From Leptotrichiaceae bacterium (GTDB lineage: Bacteria; Fusobacteriota; Fusobacteriia; Fusobacteriales; Leptotrichiaceae): a stretch of DNA of 16,838 nucleotides. Position numbers and translations under genes: made by a program. The stretch lies in the NCBI GenBank assembly GCA_030532815.1, contig JAUNKI010000026.1:1-16838 (forward strand). The letters are read 5' to 3'. The notes under the pieces are model-generated. The model was not told where the DNA came from. It made no database searches and saw only the letters and a program-made list of their open reading frames with translations. Positions 7,091 to 13,924 of this stretch are shown here, piece after piece; positions within the stretch are counted from its first letter, which is position 1, and each line of letters opens with the position of its first letter.

Positions 7091-7972
7091 TTACTTATCA
7101 ACATCTAATATGATTCCCATTTGTGACAGAGGTTCTCCCAGTTTTGTAACCGCTTCTGCCAGTGCCTTTGTATCTTCTTTTGTCAGTTCAGTATACGATT
7201 TGTAGTTTTTATCATCTGTCTTATATTTATCAAGCATTTCATTAACATTTTTAAATTCCTTTTCCAAAGTTCCAGCAAGCTTTGCATCTTTTTTCTCTAG
7301 TTTTTCTCTAAACAACTCGAATATTTTTTCGGCACCTTCAATATTTGCCTTAAAATCATATAAATCAGTATGGGAATAAACTTCCTCCTCACCTGTAATT
7401 TTAGTTGTGGAAACTTCATTCAGCAAGTCTACGGCTCCTGTCAGCATCATATCAGGAGTCACTTCAACTGTAGCTATTTTAGCTTTCAGTTCCTTAATAT
7501 CCTTTACAAGCTGATCGGCATATTCTTCTGTTCCTTTTGTAGTATTTTCCTCCCATAATATTCTCTCTATCCTGTGAAATCCTCTCCAGCCTTCTTCAGT
7601 ATTATTTTCCTCTTTAAAATCTACCAAACGGAAATCTATATTTACATCAGATTCACCGAAACTCTCAGCAATAGGTTCTGATCTTTCATATGCCATACGG
7701 ATTAAAGGATACTGTTTTTTTGCTTCTTCCAGTTTCCCTTCTTTTAATGTCTGGGCAAACTTTTCAGTATCTTTTAGAAGCATATCAATCTGCTCCTCTA
7801 CAAATTTTTTATATTCCTGAGTTTCCTTACTCAAGTCTGGCACAGCTTCCTGAGCCGACTGTGTCTGTGCTTTTTCTCCTGTACCGCTTTCATTACTTTC
7901 CTTGTTTCCGCAGCTTACCAATACCAATATTGCGGCTAATCCTAAAAATAAAGATTTTTTTATATTTTTCAT
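7091..7972 (-). CDS. efeO: EfeO-type iron-uptake lipoprotein (imelysin/M75 fold)
   Basis: A 293-residue lipoprotein and first gene of the operon. The signal peptide ends in lipobox LVSC, with the lipid-bearing Cys at 21, followed by a Ser/Glu/Gln-rich linker to about 45. The rest is an M75 (imelysin-like) helical domain with the metal-binding HRIE motif (133-136) inside GWRGFHRIERILWEE, the YERSEPIAE segment (95-103) and YSHTDLYDFKANIEGAE (199-215), all typical of EfeO. The N-terminal cupredoxin domain of the E. coli protein is missing, so this is the short form. An AGGAGG ribosome site precedes it. In the family it captures iron and passes it to EfeU, with EfeB as partner. Confidence 0.93.
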   Translation of the reverse strand: MKNIKKSLFLGLAAILVLVSCGNKESNESGTGEKAQTQSAQEAVPDLSKETQEYKKFVEEQIDMLLKDTEKFAQTLKEGKLEEAKKQYPLIRMAYERSEPIAESFGESDVNIDFRLVDFKEENNTEEGWRGFHRIERILWEENTTKGTEEYADQLVKDIKELKAKIATVEVTPDMMLTGAVDLLNEVSTTKITGEEEVYSHTDLYDFKANIEGAEKIFELFREKLEKKDAKLAGTLEKEFKNVNEMLDKYKTDDKNYKSYTELTKEDTKALAEAVTKLGEPLSQMGIILDVDK

Positions 7973-8011
7973 TTAAAATCCTCCTAAATATTCAGTTTTG
8001 TTTACACTGAA

Positions 8012-8040
8012 ATTATAACTGTTATTTCTTTATTTGTAAA
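8012..8040 (-). promoter_or_regulatory. Promoter of the efeOBU-tatCA operon
   Basis: On the minus strand TTTACA (8035-8040) and TATAAT (8012-8017) are separated by 17 bases, a near-consensus sigma-70-type promoter. It lies about 40 bases upstream of the efeO start codon. This is the only good promoter seen upstream of the five-gene operon. Confidence 0.7.
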
Positions 8041-8069
8041 GACAAAATTTTTGATTATCAAAGTTTTGT
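8041..8069 (-). promoter_or_regulatory. Dyad directly upstream of the efe promoter, possible regulator site
   Basis: The dyad TTTGATTATCAAA (8050-8062) is perfect around its centre. It is bordered by ACAAAA (8042-8047) and TTTTGT (8064-8069), which form an imperfect outer pair. It lies against the -35 box. The half TGATTATCA recalls Fur-type sites but does not fit the 7-1-7 consensus, so the regulator cannot be named. Position and symmetry support a binding site for an iron- or peroxide-responsive protein. Confidence 0.3.
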
Positions 8070-8091
8070 TTTAAATTTTATTTGTTAAAAT

Positions 8092-8249
8092 TATAGGACT
8101 GTATCATAAGATAGAAAAATACACCCAATTATAAGTTTTATATATTTTCTATTTTTATAAAATTCAGTAAAAATAGTATTTTTTAATTTTTAAAAATATA
8201 TAATATTTATAGTTAGATAATTATTTTTGACTTACAAAACAGCCCTATA
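8092..8249. mobile_element. Putative MITE with imperfect terminal inverted repeats
   Basis: The left end TATAGGACTGTATCATAAG (8092-8110) and the reverse complement of 8231-8249, TATAGGGCTGTTTTGTAAG, agree at 15 of 19 positions. Allowing a two-base gap, both then continue into AAAAATA. The bases between contain no gene. Trimming to the GG/GGG ends gives a 150-bp unit (8096-8245) flanked by TATA on both sides, a possible target duplication, though TATA is itself palindromic. Ends of the GGGCTGT...TAAG kind are common in insertion sequences, so this may be a non-autonomous derivative. No transposase lies in the window. Confidence 0.5.
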
Positions 8250-8283
8250 TTTATTTTTTTACATTTTTCATGAATTAAATTTT

Positions 8284-8306
8284 AAAAAATAAATAAAATA
8301 TTTTTT
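8284..8306 (-). terminator. Weak AT-only hairpin after the unknown membrane protein gene
   Basis: AAAAAATA (8284-8291) and TATTTTTT (8299-8306) can pair around a 7-base loop, just downstream of the minus-strand stop at 8312. The stem has no G-C pair, and in DNA this AT-rich such pairings arise by chance, so it is only a weak candidate. Confidence 0.2.
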
Positions 8307-8311
8307 GAAAT

Positions 8312-9022
8312 TTATATAATAATCAGTAATAATCCAAAAAATCTTAATATTGATATTATTAATATTAAACTTACAATTATTAAAAAAGGAGAATATTTTA
8401 TTCCGGATTTTCTTTCTTTCAATATTAACACACTATTTACTCCGACTATAAAGGATATTATCGTTCCTATAATCAAACATAGAAATACAAATTCCATAAA
8501 TTCGCTGTCAATGTAATCACCTGAACCTCCGTGTACATCTACAAATATAGACGGATTTTTATACTTTATATTTTTCCCGAATTTTTCCGTTATTTCTTTT
8601 TCGCTTACCTTTATTTTATTTTCGTCAGAATTTTTCTTAACATAAAAATATCCCTCACAACTTCTGCTATTATCCTCTTCAACATCGGAATCCTCAAATT
8701 TCCCTGTTAAGTATCCCACATAATAATTATTTATCATTGCTACTTTGGACACTGTATAACATAAATAATAGTTCTCGCCCAGTTCTTTTTTTCTGATTTC
8801 TTCAGATGATAATTCATCATACTCTTCCTTTTTTTTATTATCTATTAATACAATCACAGGATCTTTATCGGCAATTTCACTGTATCTTCTTAAAGAATAG
8901 TTTTCATTCATTGAAACATAAATTTCCGTTTTATATTTTCTATCTATAAAACCGTATATAACACAACCTGCTGTTACTAAAAATAATATTATTGAAAAAA
9001 TTTTCATTACTTTCTTTCCCAT
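8312..9022 (-). CDS. Unknown membrane protein with N-terminal anchor and C-terminal membrane hairpin
   Basis: A 236-residue protein that I do not recognise. Visible features: one membrane helix (about 7-25), a roughly 150-residue polar domain (28-174) with scattered Cys (88, 122) and a GGSGDY turn (165-170), then two membrane helices (176-201 and 211-235) joined by a short Lys-rich loop. The polar domain is probably outside the membrane. AAAGGGA upstream supports the start at 9022, and a second ATG lies five codons later. The stop of a short frameshifted reading frame sits one base before the start, which suggests it was once the second gene of a pair. An immunity-type membrane protein is one possibility, not shown. 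Codon use is more AT-rich than in the efe genes, in keeping with accessory DNA. Confidence 0.7.
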   Translation of the reverse strand: MGKKVMKIFSIILFLVTAGCVIYGFIDRKYKTEIYVSMNENYSLRRYSEIADKDPVIVLIDNKKKEEYDELSSEEIRKKELGENYYLCYTVSKVAMINNYYVGYLTGKFEDSDVEEDNSRSCEGYFYVKKNSDENKIKVSEKEITEKFGKNIKYKNPSIFVDVHGGSGDYIDSEFMEFVFLCLIIGTIISFIVGVNSVLILKERKSGIKYSPFLIIVSLILIISILRFFGLLLIII

Positions 9023-9023
9023 T

Positions 9024-9174
9024 TTATTTCCCTTTATGCCTTTCTTTATTCTTTTTTGGATTATCTGGCTCTACCTGCTTCTTTAGCATTATTTTCAACT
9101 TTTTTTATTATTTTCTCCCCTGTTTTTGCTTTATCTTTAATTTTAATATTTTTAAAAATATTTATATAAATGTA
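9024..9174 (-). pseudogene. Frameshifted 3' remnant of a hydrophilic protein gene
   Basis: On the minus strand one frame (9174 to 9061) encodes KIIKKVENNAKEAGRAR then stops. A second frame (up to 9089, ending at 9024) encodes KKQVEPDNPKKNKERHKGK then stops, one base before the membrane-protein ATG. Both are strongly hydrophilic and Lys-rich, and they join naturally near the Gly-Arg codons if a single-base shift is assumed. The PDNPKKNKERHKGK ending is like the C-termini of some polymorphic toxin domains, but I cannot name a family from so little. Nothing upstream restores a start, so this is a remnant rather than a gene. Confidence 0.4.
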
Positions 9175-9245
9175 TTATATATTAAACTAAAAACTTCTTC
9201 AATATCAAATCTTAAAGTTTTCAATCTGATCGATATCATTATTTC

Positions 9246-9282
9246 TTGACAAAACTGTCAACTTAGTAGATATACATACTAA
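9246..9282 (+). promoter_or_regulatory. Promoter with two inverted repeats upstream of the MarR-type gene
   Basis: TTGACA (9246-9251), a consensus -35 box, forms a perfect inverted repeat with TGTCAA (9256-9261). Directly after it, TTAGTA (9263-9268) and TACTAA (9277-9282) form a second perfect inverted repeat around eight bases that include TATACA, a likely -10 (spacing 19; GATATA at spacing 17 is the alternative). MarR proteins usually bind such dyads over their own promoters, so autorepression is likely. Confidence 0.55.
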
Positions 9283-9302
9283 TATTGTTTAAAGAGCAAA
9301 AT

Positions 9303-10019
9303 ATGAAAATACATCACTCACTGGGATATTTACTGAATATTTCTACTAAAATGATAAAAAACTTTAATTTCTACTTAAAAGAATATTATTTGACCACATC
9401 TCAATGGGCAGTTACTAAAGTCATTTCTGAAAATAGCTCTTTAACTCAGGTTCAAATTTGCAAATTTCTTAATTTTGATAAGGCAACTTCAGGAACTGTA
9501 ATTGACAAACTCATAAAAAAAGAATTTGTCTACAAAAAAATCAATAATGAAGATACAGGAACATACCATATTTTTCTGACTGAAAAAAGTTATAAAATTA
9601 TAAATGAAGTTACCGAAAAATCCGAATTCTGTATACAAAATTCAGTTAAGGGAATTGATAACAAAAATTTGAAAACGTGTTTTTCAGTACTTGAAAAATT
9701 ATTCTTAATTTGGAGGAAAATAACTATGAATAGACAGATATTTTTTCAGATTTTTCTGATTATATTAGGCATAATAGAAATATTTACAAATTCTTTTTAT
9801 ATTTTTGGTAAAAATAAACTATCAAAAACAAAAATACAATATAAAGAATTTTTGCCATATGTTACAGAACAACAGCTGAAAATAAAAGTGATATTTATGC
9901 TTTTATTCGGCTGCCTATTTTTAATAACAGGTATTTTCTTTTTTAACAAAAATTACTTCAGCCTTTTTATTTTTATTTTGATTTTATTTTTACACTTTTT
10001 CAGAAGCTTTATACTATAA
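9303..10019 (+). CDS. MarR-family regulator fused in frame to a three-helix membrane protein
   Basis: 238 residues from ATG 9303. I chose this over an in-frame TTG at 9285, because the TTG abuts the operator and lacks a ribosome site, while AAAGAG precedes the ATG. Residues 1-141 are a MarR winged-helix regulator: dimerisation helices (about 5-40), recognition helix within KATSGTVIDKLIKKEFV (60-76), and wing near NNEDTGTYHIFLTEKS (81-96). The usual DxR of the wing is not kept. From 142 on, membrane helices lie near 147-168, 195-214 and 219-237. The join falls where a MarR protein normally ends, and GGAGG (9712-9716) stands 9 bases before Met142, so two former genes seem merged by loss of a stop. 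The second half may still be translated alone. The controlled genes and ligand are unknown. Confidence 0.75.
   Translation: MKIHHSLGYLLNISTKMIKNFNFYLKEYYLTTSQWAVTKVISENSSLTQVQICKFLNFDKATSGTVIDKLIKKEFVYKKINNEDTGTYHIFLTEKSYKIINEVTEKSEFCIQNSVKGIDNKNLKTCFSVLEKLFLIWRKITMNRQIFFQIFLIILGIIEIFTNSFYIFGKNKLSKTKIQYKEFLPYVTEQQLKIKVIFMLLFGCLFLITGIFFFNKNYFSLFIFILILFLHFFRSFIL
9712..9728 (+). promoter_or_regulatory. Internal ribosome binding site and start inside the MarR fusion
   Basis: GGAGG at 9712-9716 lies 9 bases before ATG 9726, which is in frame with the MarR gene. Starting here gives a 97-residue membrane protein (to 10019) with three hydrophobic helices. The site is as good as those of real genes in this window, so separate production of the membrane part is plausible. 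Confidence 0.45.
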
Positions 10020-10282
10020 ATATTGGAAAACTTTCGGTTCTTTCGTCGTTTCAGTTATAATGACCGTTATTTATATTCTCTGATTTGAAAACTGATTTTT
10101 ACAATACGAAAAATTTTAATTATATACAGTTGTATATTTTAAAATCAAAAGTTACTGTTTTTATTAATTTCCAAAAATAATATATCTCTTAAGATTTAAT
10201 GCATTTTTTCTTCTTAATAAAACAACTCGTTTTAAATTTTATTTTTCATATAGTATTTATTTTCTTATTTAATATTCCAATT
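10020..10282. other. Non-coding spacer between convergent genes
   Basis: Very AT-rich, with stops in all frames and no reading frame of note on either strand. The only visible structure before the terminator is a short dyad, ATATAC / GTATAT (10122-10127 and 10132-10137), too short to interpret. Confidence 0.5.
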
Positions 10283-10330
10283 AAAAATATCAGCCTGATT
10301 ATAATTTATATAATTAAGCTGATATTTTTT
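10283..10330. terminator. Bidirectional Rho-independent terminator
   Basis: Perfect 12-base inverted repeat AAAAATATCAGC (10283-10294) and GCTGATATTTTT (10318-10329). The 23-base loop holds a smaller dyad, ATTATA / TATAAT, that can extend the stem. T-runs follow on the plus strand and also, within the arm, on the minus strand. It lies between the convergent MarR-type gene and the PTS-transketolase operon and can end both. Confidence 0.8.
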
Positions 10331-10365
10331 ATTTAACTTTTTTCTTGTATTTTAAACCATTCTTC

Positions 10366-11325
10366 CTATTTAAGCAGCTCCATAGCAGCTTTATAAATAT
10401 GCTCTGAAGTCAGTCCGTATTCTTCCATAAGAAAATCCAGTGTCCCTACCTGTCCGTACCTTTCCTGTATTCCTATTCTTTTTAATCTGGCATTTCCCTT
10501 TTCAGCTATGACTTCGGCGACGGCACTTCCTAAGCCGTTATGAATACTGTGATTTTCACATGTAATTATTTTTCCTGTCTTATCGGCATATTTCGTTATC
10601 AGTTCCTTATCTATAGGATTTAAAGTAAACATATCTATTACCGCTGTACTTTTTCCTTCTTTTTCGAGTTTCTTTGCAGCTTCCAGTGCCTGGCATACCA
10701 TTATTCCGTTGGCAATAAGAGTTATGTCATTTCCGTCCTTTAATACATTTCCCTTTCCTATTTCAAAAACAGAACCTTTTTCATAAATAGTTGCCGCATT
10801 TTTTCTCATTGTTCTGATCCAGTAAAATCCGTCTTTTAAAGCTATCTGTTCAAGAATATTTTCAAACATTACTCCGTCTGTCATTTCCATTACGACAGTA
10901 TCCGCAAGTCCTCTCATTATTCCCATATCTTCAAAGGACATGTGAGTTCCTCCGTTATGTACGGCAGTTACTCCCGCATCGGAAGCAATCACTTTTATAT
11001 TATTTTTCTGATATGCCCCTGACATAAAGAGCTGGTCAAAACATCTTCTACTGGCAAATGCCGTAAATGTATGTACAAAGGGATATTTCCCCGCAATGGA
11101 CATTCCCCCTGCCATTCCTATCATATTTGCTTCCATTATTCCGCAGTTTATTACTTTGTCCGGCTTTTCCTTCTGAACGGCATCCATAGTCATGGAACTC
11201 ATAAGATCCGCTTCAAGGGCGATTACTCTGCTGTCTTTTTCCATTAAACGGGAAAGTACGGTAGAATATACTTTTCTCATTTCAATATCGTCTTTTTTAG
11301 GTTCTCCGTTATATATCTTAACCAT
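10366..11325 (-). CDS. Transketolase, C-terminal subunit
   Basis: A 319-residue protein matching the pyrimidine-binding and C-terminal domains of transketolase, as a separate polypeptide. The pyrimidine domain holds the catalytic Glu of GIMEANMIGMAGGMS (Glu65), which activates thiamine diphosphate. The HMSFEDMGIMR block (128-138) contributes to the substrate channel, and the C-terminal domain has CENHSIHNGLGSAVAE (256-271). It pairs with the N-terminal subunit to move two-carbon units between sugar phosphates. Its ATG follows the stop of the partner gene with no gap, and GAGGGGAAG in the end of that gene is its ribosome site, so equal synthesis is expected. It is the last gene of the PTS operon. 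Substrate use may differ from the housekeeping enzyme. Confidence 0.93.
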   Translation of the reverse strand: MVKIYNGEPKKDDIEMRKVYSTVLSRLMEKDSRVIALEADLMSSMTMDAVQKEKPDKVINCGIMEANMIGMAGGMSIAGKYPFVHTFTAFASRRCFDQLFMSGAYQKNNIKVIASDAGVTAVHNGGTHMSFEDMGIMRGLADTVVMEMTDGVMFENILEQIALKDGFYWIRTMRKNAATIYEKGSVFEIGKGNVLKDGNDITLIANGIMVCQALEAAKKLEKEGKSTAVIDMFTLNPIDKELITKYADKTGKIITCENHSIHNGLGSAVAEVIAEKGNARLKRIGIQERYGQVGTLDFLMEEYGLTSEHIYKAAMELLK

Positions 11326-12177
11326 TTACACTTCCCCTCTTTCCAGCTTTTCCACTTCTTTTTCCATTTCTTTTTTCAAATCATCCGTCAATCTCATATG
11401 ATGTGAATTTTTCATTTTTTCAATATATTCCACACCTTGACCTTTTACCGTATCAAGAATTACAAATAAAGGTTTTTCATTTCCTGTTCGGGATTCTTTT
11501 ACGGCTTCATATATTCCCTGAATGTCGTTTCCTTTGACTGTGATGACTTCAAATCCGAAAGCTTTCATTTTTTCTTCAAAGGAAAACGGATTTATTATTT
11601 CTTTTAAATCTCCGTCCAACTGCTGCTTATTATAATCCAGAAATACAGTCAGATTATTCAGATTATGATGAGCAATAAACTGAAAAGCTTCCCAACATTG
11701 ACCTTCATTCATCTCTCCATCTCCTATGACTGAAAATACCCTGTTGGGCTTTTTGTCCAGACGAAGTGCCATAGCTATACCGACAGCAATGGATATCCCT
11801 TGTCCAAGAGACCCTGTGGTAGCATCCACTCCCTTTGTTTTAAGTCTGTCAGGATGACTTGGAAGATTTGTACCATTCTGATTTAAAGTATAAATTTCCT
11901 CAAGGGGAAAGAATCCTTTCAGTGCCAGAGTCGAATACAGTGCAGGACCTGCGTGGCCTTTTGACAGTACAAAATAATCTCTTCCTTCCCAATGGGGGTC
12001 TTCAGTATTTACATTCATAACTCCGCCGTAAAGTACTGAAAGAACTTCCACAACCGACAAACTCCCTCCATAATGTCCAAATCCCAGATGATTAAGGGAT
12101 TTCAACGTATTTATCCTGATTTTTCGAGCCAAATTTTTCATTTCTTCCAATTTTTCTCCGTAATTACTGCTGCTCAC
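11326..12177 (-). CDS. Transketolase, N-terminal (thiamine diphosphate-binding) subunit
   Basis: A 283-residue protein corresponding to the diphosphate-binding domain of transketolase. Key sites are GFGHYGGSLS (32-41, His35; the usual Pro after His is Tyr here), LSKGHAGPALY (71-81), GSLGQG (122-127), and the thiamine diphosphate motif GDGEMNEGQ (152-160) ending in DYNK (Asn183). The length is typical of split transketolases, where this and the next gene replace the single 650-residue protein. It lies 28 bases after the PTS IIC gene and directly before its partner subunit. The operon setting implies that it acts on the sugar phosphate delivered by the PTS. In the family, the related pair AptA/AptB cleaves apulose 4-phosphate, so an unusual ketose phosphate is possible. 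Confidence 0.93.
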   Translation of the reverse strand: MSSSNYGEKLEEMKNLARKIRINTLKSLNHLGFGHYGGSLSVVEVLSVLYGGVMNVNTEDPHWEGRDYFVLSKGHAGPALYSTLALKGFFPLEEIYTLNQNGTNLPSHPDRLKTKGVDATTGSLGQGISIAVGIAMALRLDKKPNRVFSVIGDGEMNEGQCWEAFQFIAHHNLNNLTVFLDYNKQQLDGDLKEIINPFSFEEKMKAFGFEVITVKGNDIQGIYEAVKESRTGNEKPLFVILDTVKGQGVEYIEKMKNSHHMRLTDDLKKEMEKEVEKLERGEV

Positions 12178-12205
12178 TTTATTAGCTCCTTTCAGCTTAT
12201 ATAAA

Positions 12206-13561
12206 TTAATTTTCTTTTTTCTCTTTTGAAGGTATAAATCCGAATGCCACTAAAACAGCCGTTATCCCTACTATTACTCCGGACACTGCTATAGGTGATA
12301 CATATTTCGCCATGTTCCCCAGAACTATTCCTACAGTTACGAAATCCGCATCTGAGAATGTAGTATTTGCAAATCCTAAATTTCCCAATACAGGAAGCAA
12401 TATTACAGGTAGGAATGTAAGCAGCAGACCGTTTGCAAAAGCTCCCAGAGATGCTCCTCTTCTACCCCCTGTGGCATTTCCGAATACTCCAGCCGTTGCT
12501 CCGCAGAAGAAATGAGGAACTACTCCCGGCAGGATAAGCGTCCATTTCAGCATTCCAAGCATAAACAGCCCTACTATCCCTCCTAAAAAACTGCATAGAA
12601 ACCCTATAAGCACTGCATTCGGTGCATAAGGGAAAACAATAGGACAATCCAATGCAGGTTTTGCATTCGGTACAAGTTTTTCCGAAAATCCTACGAAGGC
12701 AGGAACTATCTCAGCCAGAACGAGTCTTACTCCGGACAGTATTATATATACCCCCGCAGCAAAAGTTATAGCCTGAATTACTGCAAATACTATATAATTA
12801 TCTCCACCGCTTAAATTTGTTTCAACAAATTCCTTTCCTGCTACCAATGCCAATATCAAATAAATTATCATCATCGTCAATGAAATCGAAATGGAACTGT
12901 CTCTTAAAAAACTCAGGTTTTTAGGCAGTTTCATCTCTTCAGTGGATTTTGAGTCTTTTCCTACAAGGGAGCCTACAAATCCCGACAATACATATCCTAT
13001 TGTGCTGAAATGACCGAATCCCACATCGTCATTCCCTGTAATTTTTCTCATATAAGGCTGTGCCATAGCAGGAAATATTGCCATTACAAGCCCCAATGTA
13101 AGTGAACCTATAATTATAAGCAGCGGACCGTCAAATCCTCCGACTTTCAATATTATCCCGATCATACACGCCATATATAATGTATGGTGTCCTGTCAGGA
13201 AAATATATTTCAGCTTTGTAAATCTTGCTATGAATATATTCCAGAACATACCAAGTGCCATTATTAAAGCCGTTACCGTTCCGTATTCCTTCAATGCCAG
13301 TGATACTATGGCTTCATTATTCGGTACTATCCCCTGTACATGAAATCCCTGTTCAAACATGCTTCCCATAGGTGCAAGAGAGCCTACTACAAGTCCCGCT
13401 CCTCCTCCCAATACGAGAAATCCGAGTATTGTCTTAACTGTTCCTTTAACTATGTCGGTTATCGGTTTTTTCTGAACGATTAACCCTATCATTGCTATCA
13501 TTCCCACTAAAATTGAGGGTACTTTTAAAATATCCACTATAAAAGTCAGTAAAGTTTTCAT
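12206..13561 (-). CDS. PTS IIC component, ascorbate (UlaA/SgaT) family
   Basis: A 451-residue membrane permease of the L-ascorbate-type PTS family, about ten to twelve hydrophobic segments. Conserved blocks include LTGHHTLY (122-129), FGHFST (182-187), KPALDCPIVFPYAPNAVLIG (301-320) and PHFFCGATAGVFGNATGG (349-366), all in UlaA-like proteins. It imports its sugar while the IIB protein phosphorylates it. Length is normal. It lies between the IIB gene and the transketolase genes. The ascorbate family also contains members that carry other substrates, and the genes of ascorbate 6-phosphate breakdown are missing here, so I do not assign ascorbate or the symbol ulaA. Confidence 0.9.
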   Translation of the reverse strand: MKTLLTFIVDILKVPSILVGMIAMIGLIVQKKPITDIVKGTVKTILGFLVLGGGAGLVVGSLAPMGSMFEQGFHVQGIVPNNEAIVSLALKEYGTVTALIMALGMFWNIFIARFTKLKYIFLTGHHTLYMACMIGIILKVGGFDGPLLIIIGSLTLGLVMAIFPAMAQPYMRKITGNDDVGFGHFSTIGYVLSGFVGSLVGKDSKSTEEMKLPKNLSFLRDSSISISLTMMIIYLILALVAGKEFVETNLSGGDNYIVFAVIQAITFAAGVYIILSGVRLVLAEIVPAFVGFSEKLVPNAKPALDCPIVFPYAPNAVLIGFLCSFLGGIVGLFMLGMLKWTLILPGVVPHFFCGATAGVFGNATGGRRGASLGAFANGLLLTFLPVILLPVLGNLGFANTTFSDADFVTVGIVLGNMAKYVSPIAVSGVIVGITAVLVAFGFIPSKEKKEN

Positions 13562-13590
13562 ATTTTCCTCCTAAATTCTTATTTTAATTT

Positions 13591-13860
13591 TTATTTTTTA
13601 AAATAATCCGTCAGTTTTTCCTCAAGCTCGGGCATACTTATAATACTGTCCAGAACTATAAGCTTTTCAGACGGAACACTTGCACTTTCGGCAATATCCT
13701 TTCCCATTACAAATACATCAGCGGCTCCGGGAACTGCCGAAGCCAGATCCGAATGCTCGACTTCAGCTTCCACTCCGATTTTCTTTAAAACTTTCTTTAT
13801 GTTCATTTCCACCATAAAACTGCTTCCCAATCCGGAACCGCAAACTGCCATAATTTTCAT
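13591..13860 (-). CDS. PTS IIB component, ascorbate family
   Basis: An 89-residue cytoplasmic phosphocarrier. The phosphorylation loop CGSGLGSSF starts at Cys7, which takes the phosphate from IIA and gives it to the incoming sugar. The fold and length match UlaB/SgaB-type IIB. The start has AGGAGG upstream, and the gene lies 64 bases after IIA and 29 bases before IIC. The phosphorylated product would be a substrate of the downstream transketolase or of a gene elsewhere. Confidence 0.93.
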   Translation of the reverse strand: MKIMAVCGSGLGSSFMVEMNIKKVLKKIGVEAEVEHSDLASAVPGAADVFVMGKDIAESASVPSEKLIVLDSIISMPELEEKLTDYFKK

Positions 13861-13924
13861 AAAACATTTCCTCCTATTTTTCTGTTTTTAATAAATTTTA
13901 TATATGAATTTTTTCATAACCGTA

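Noticed and set aside
8041..8311. CRISPR-like or tandem repeats in the AT-rich spacer
   Set aside because: No regularly spaced repeat units; only the inverted ends of the putative MITE stand out.
8992..9249. 85-codon plus-strand frame with a very Phe-rich translation
   Set aside because: The Phe/Ser run is what antisense reading of A-rich DNA gives; the minus strand carries a better gene remnant here.
9285..9302. TTG at 9285 as start of the MarR-type gene
   Set aside because: It touches the operator dyad, has no ribosome site, and adds six residues before the normal MarR N-terminus.
10122..10137. ATATAC/GTATAT dyad as terminator of the MarR-type gene
   Set aside because: A six-base AT-rich stem is too weak, and a perfect 12-base terminator follows at 10283-10329.
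12462..12647. 61-codon minus-strand frame inside the PTS IIC gene
   Set aside because: Alternative frame within a clearly coding gene, without a start signal.
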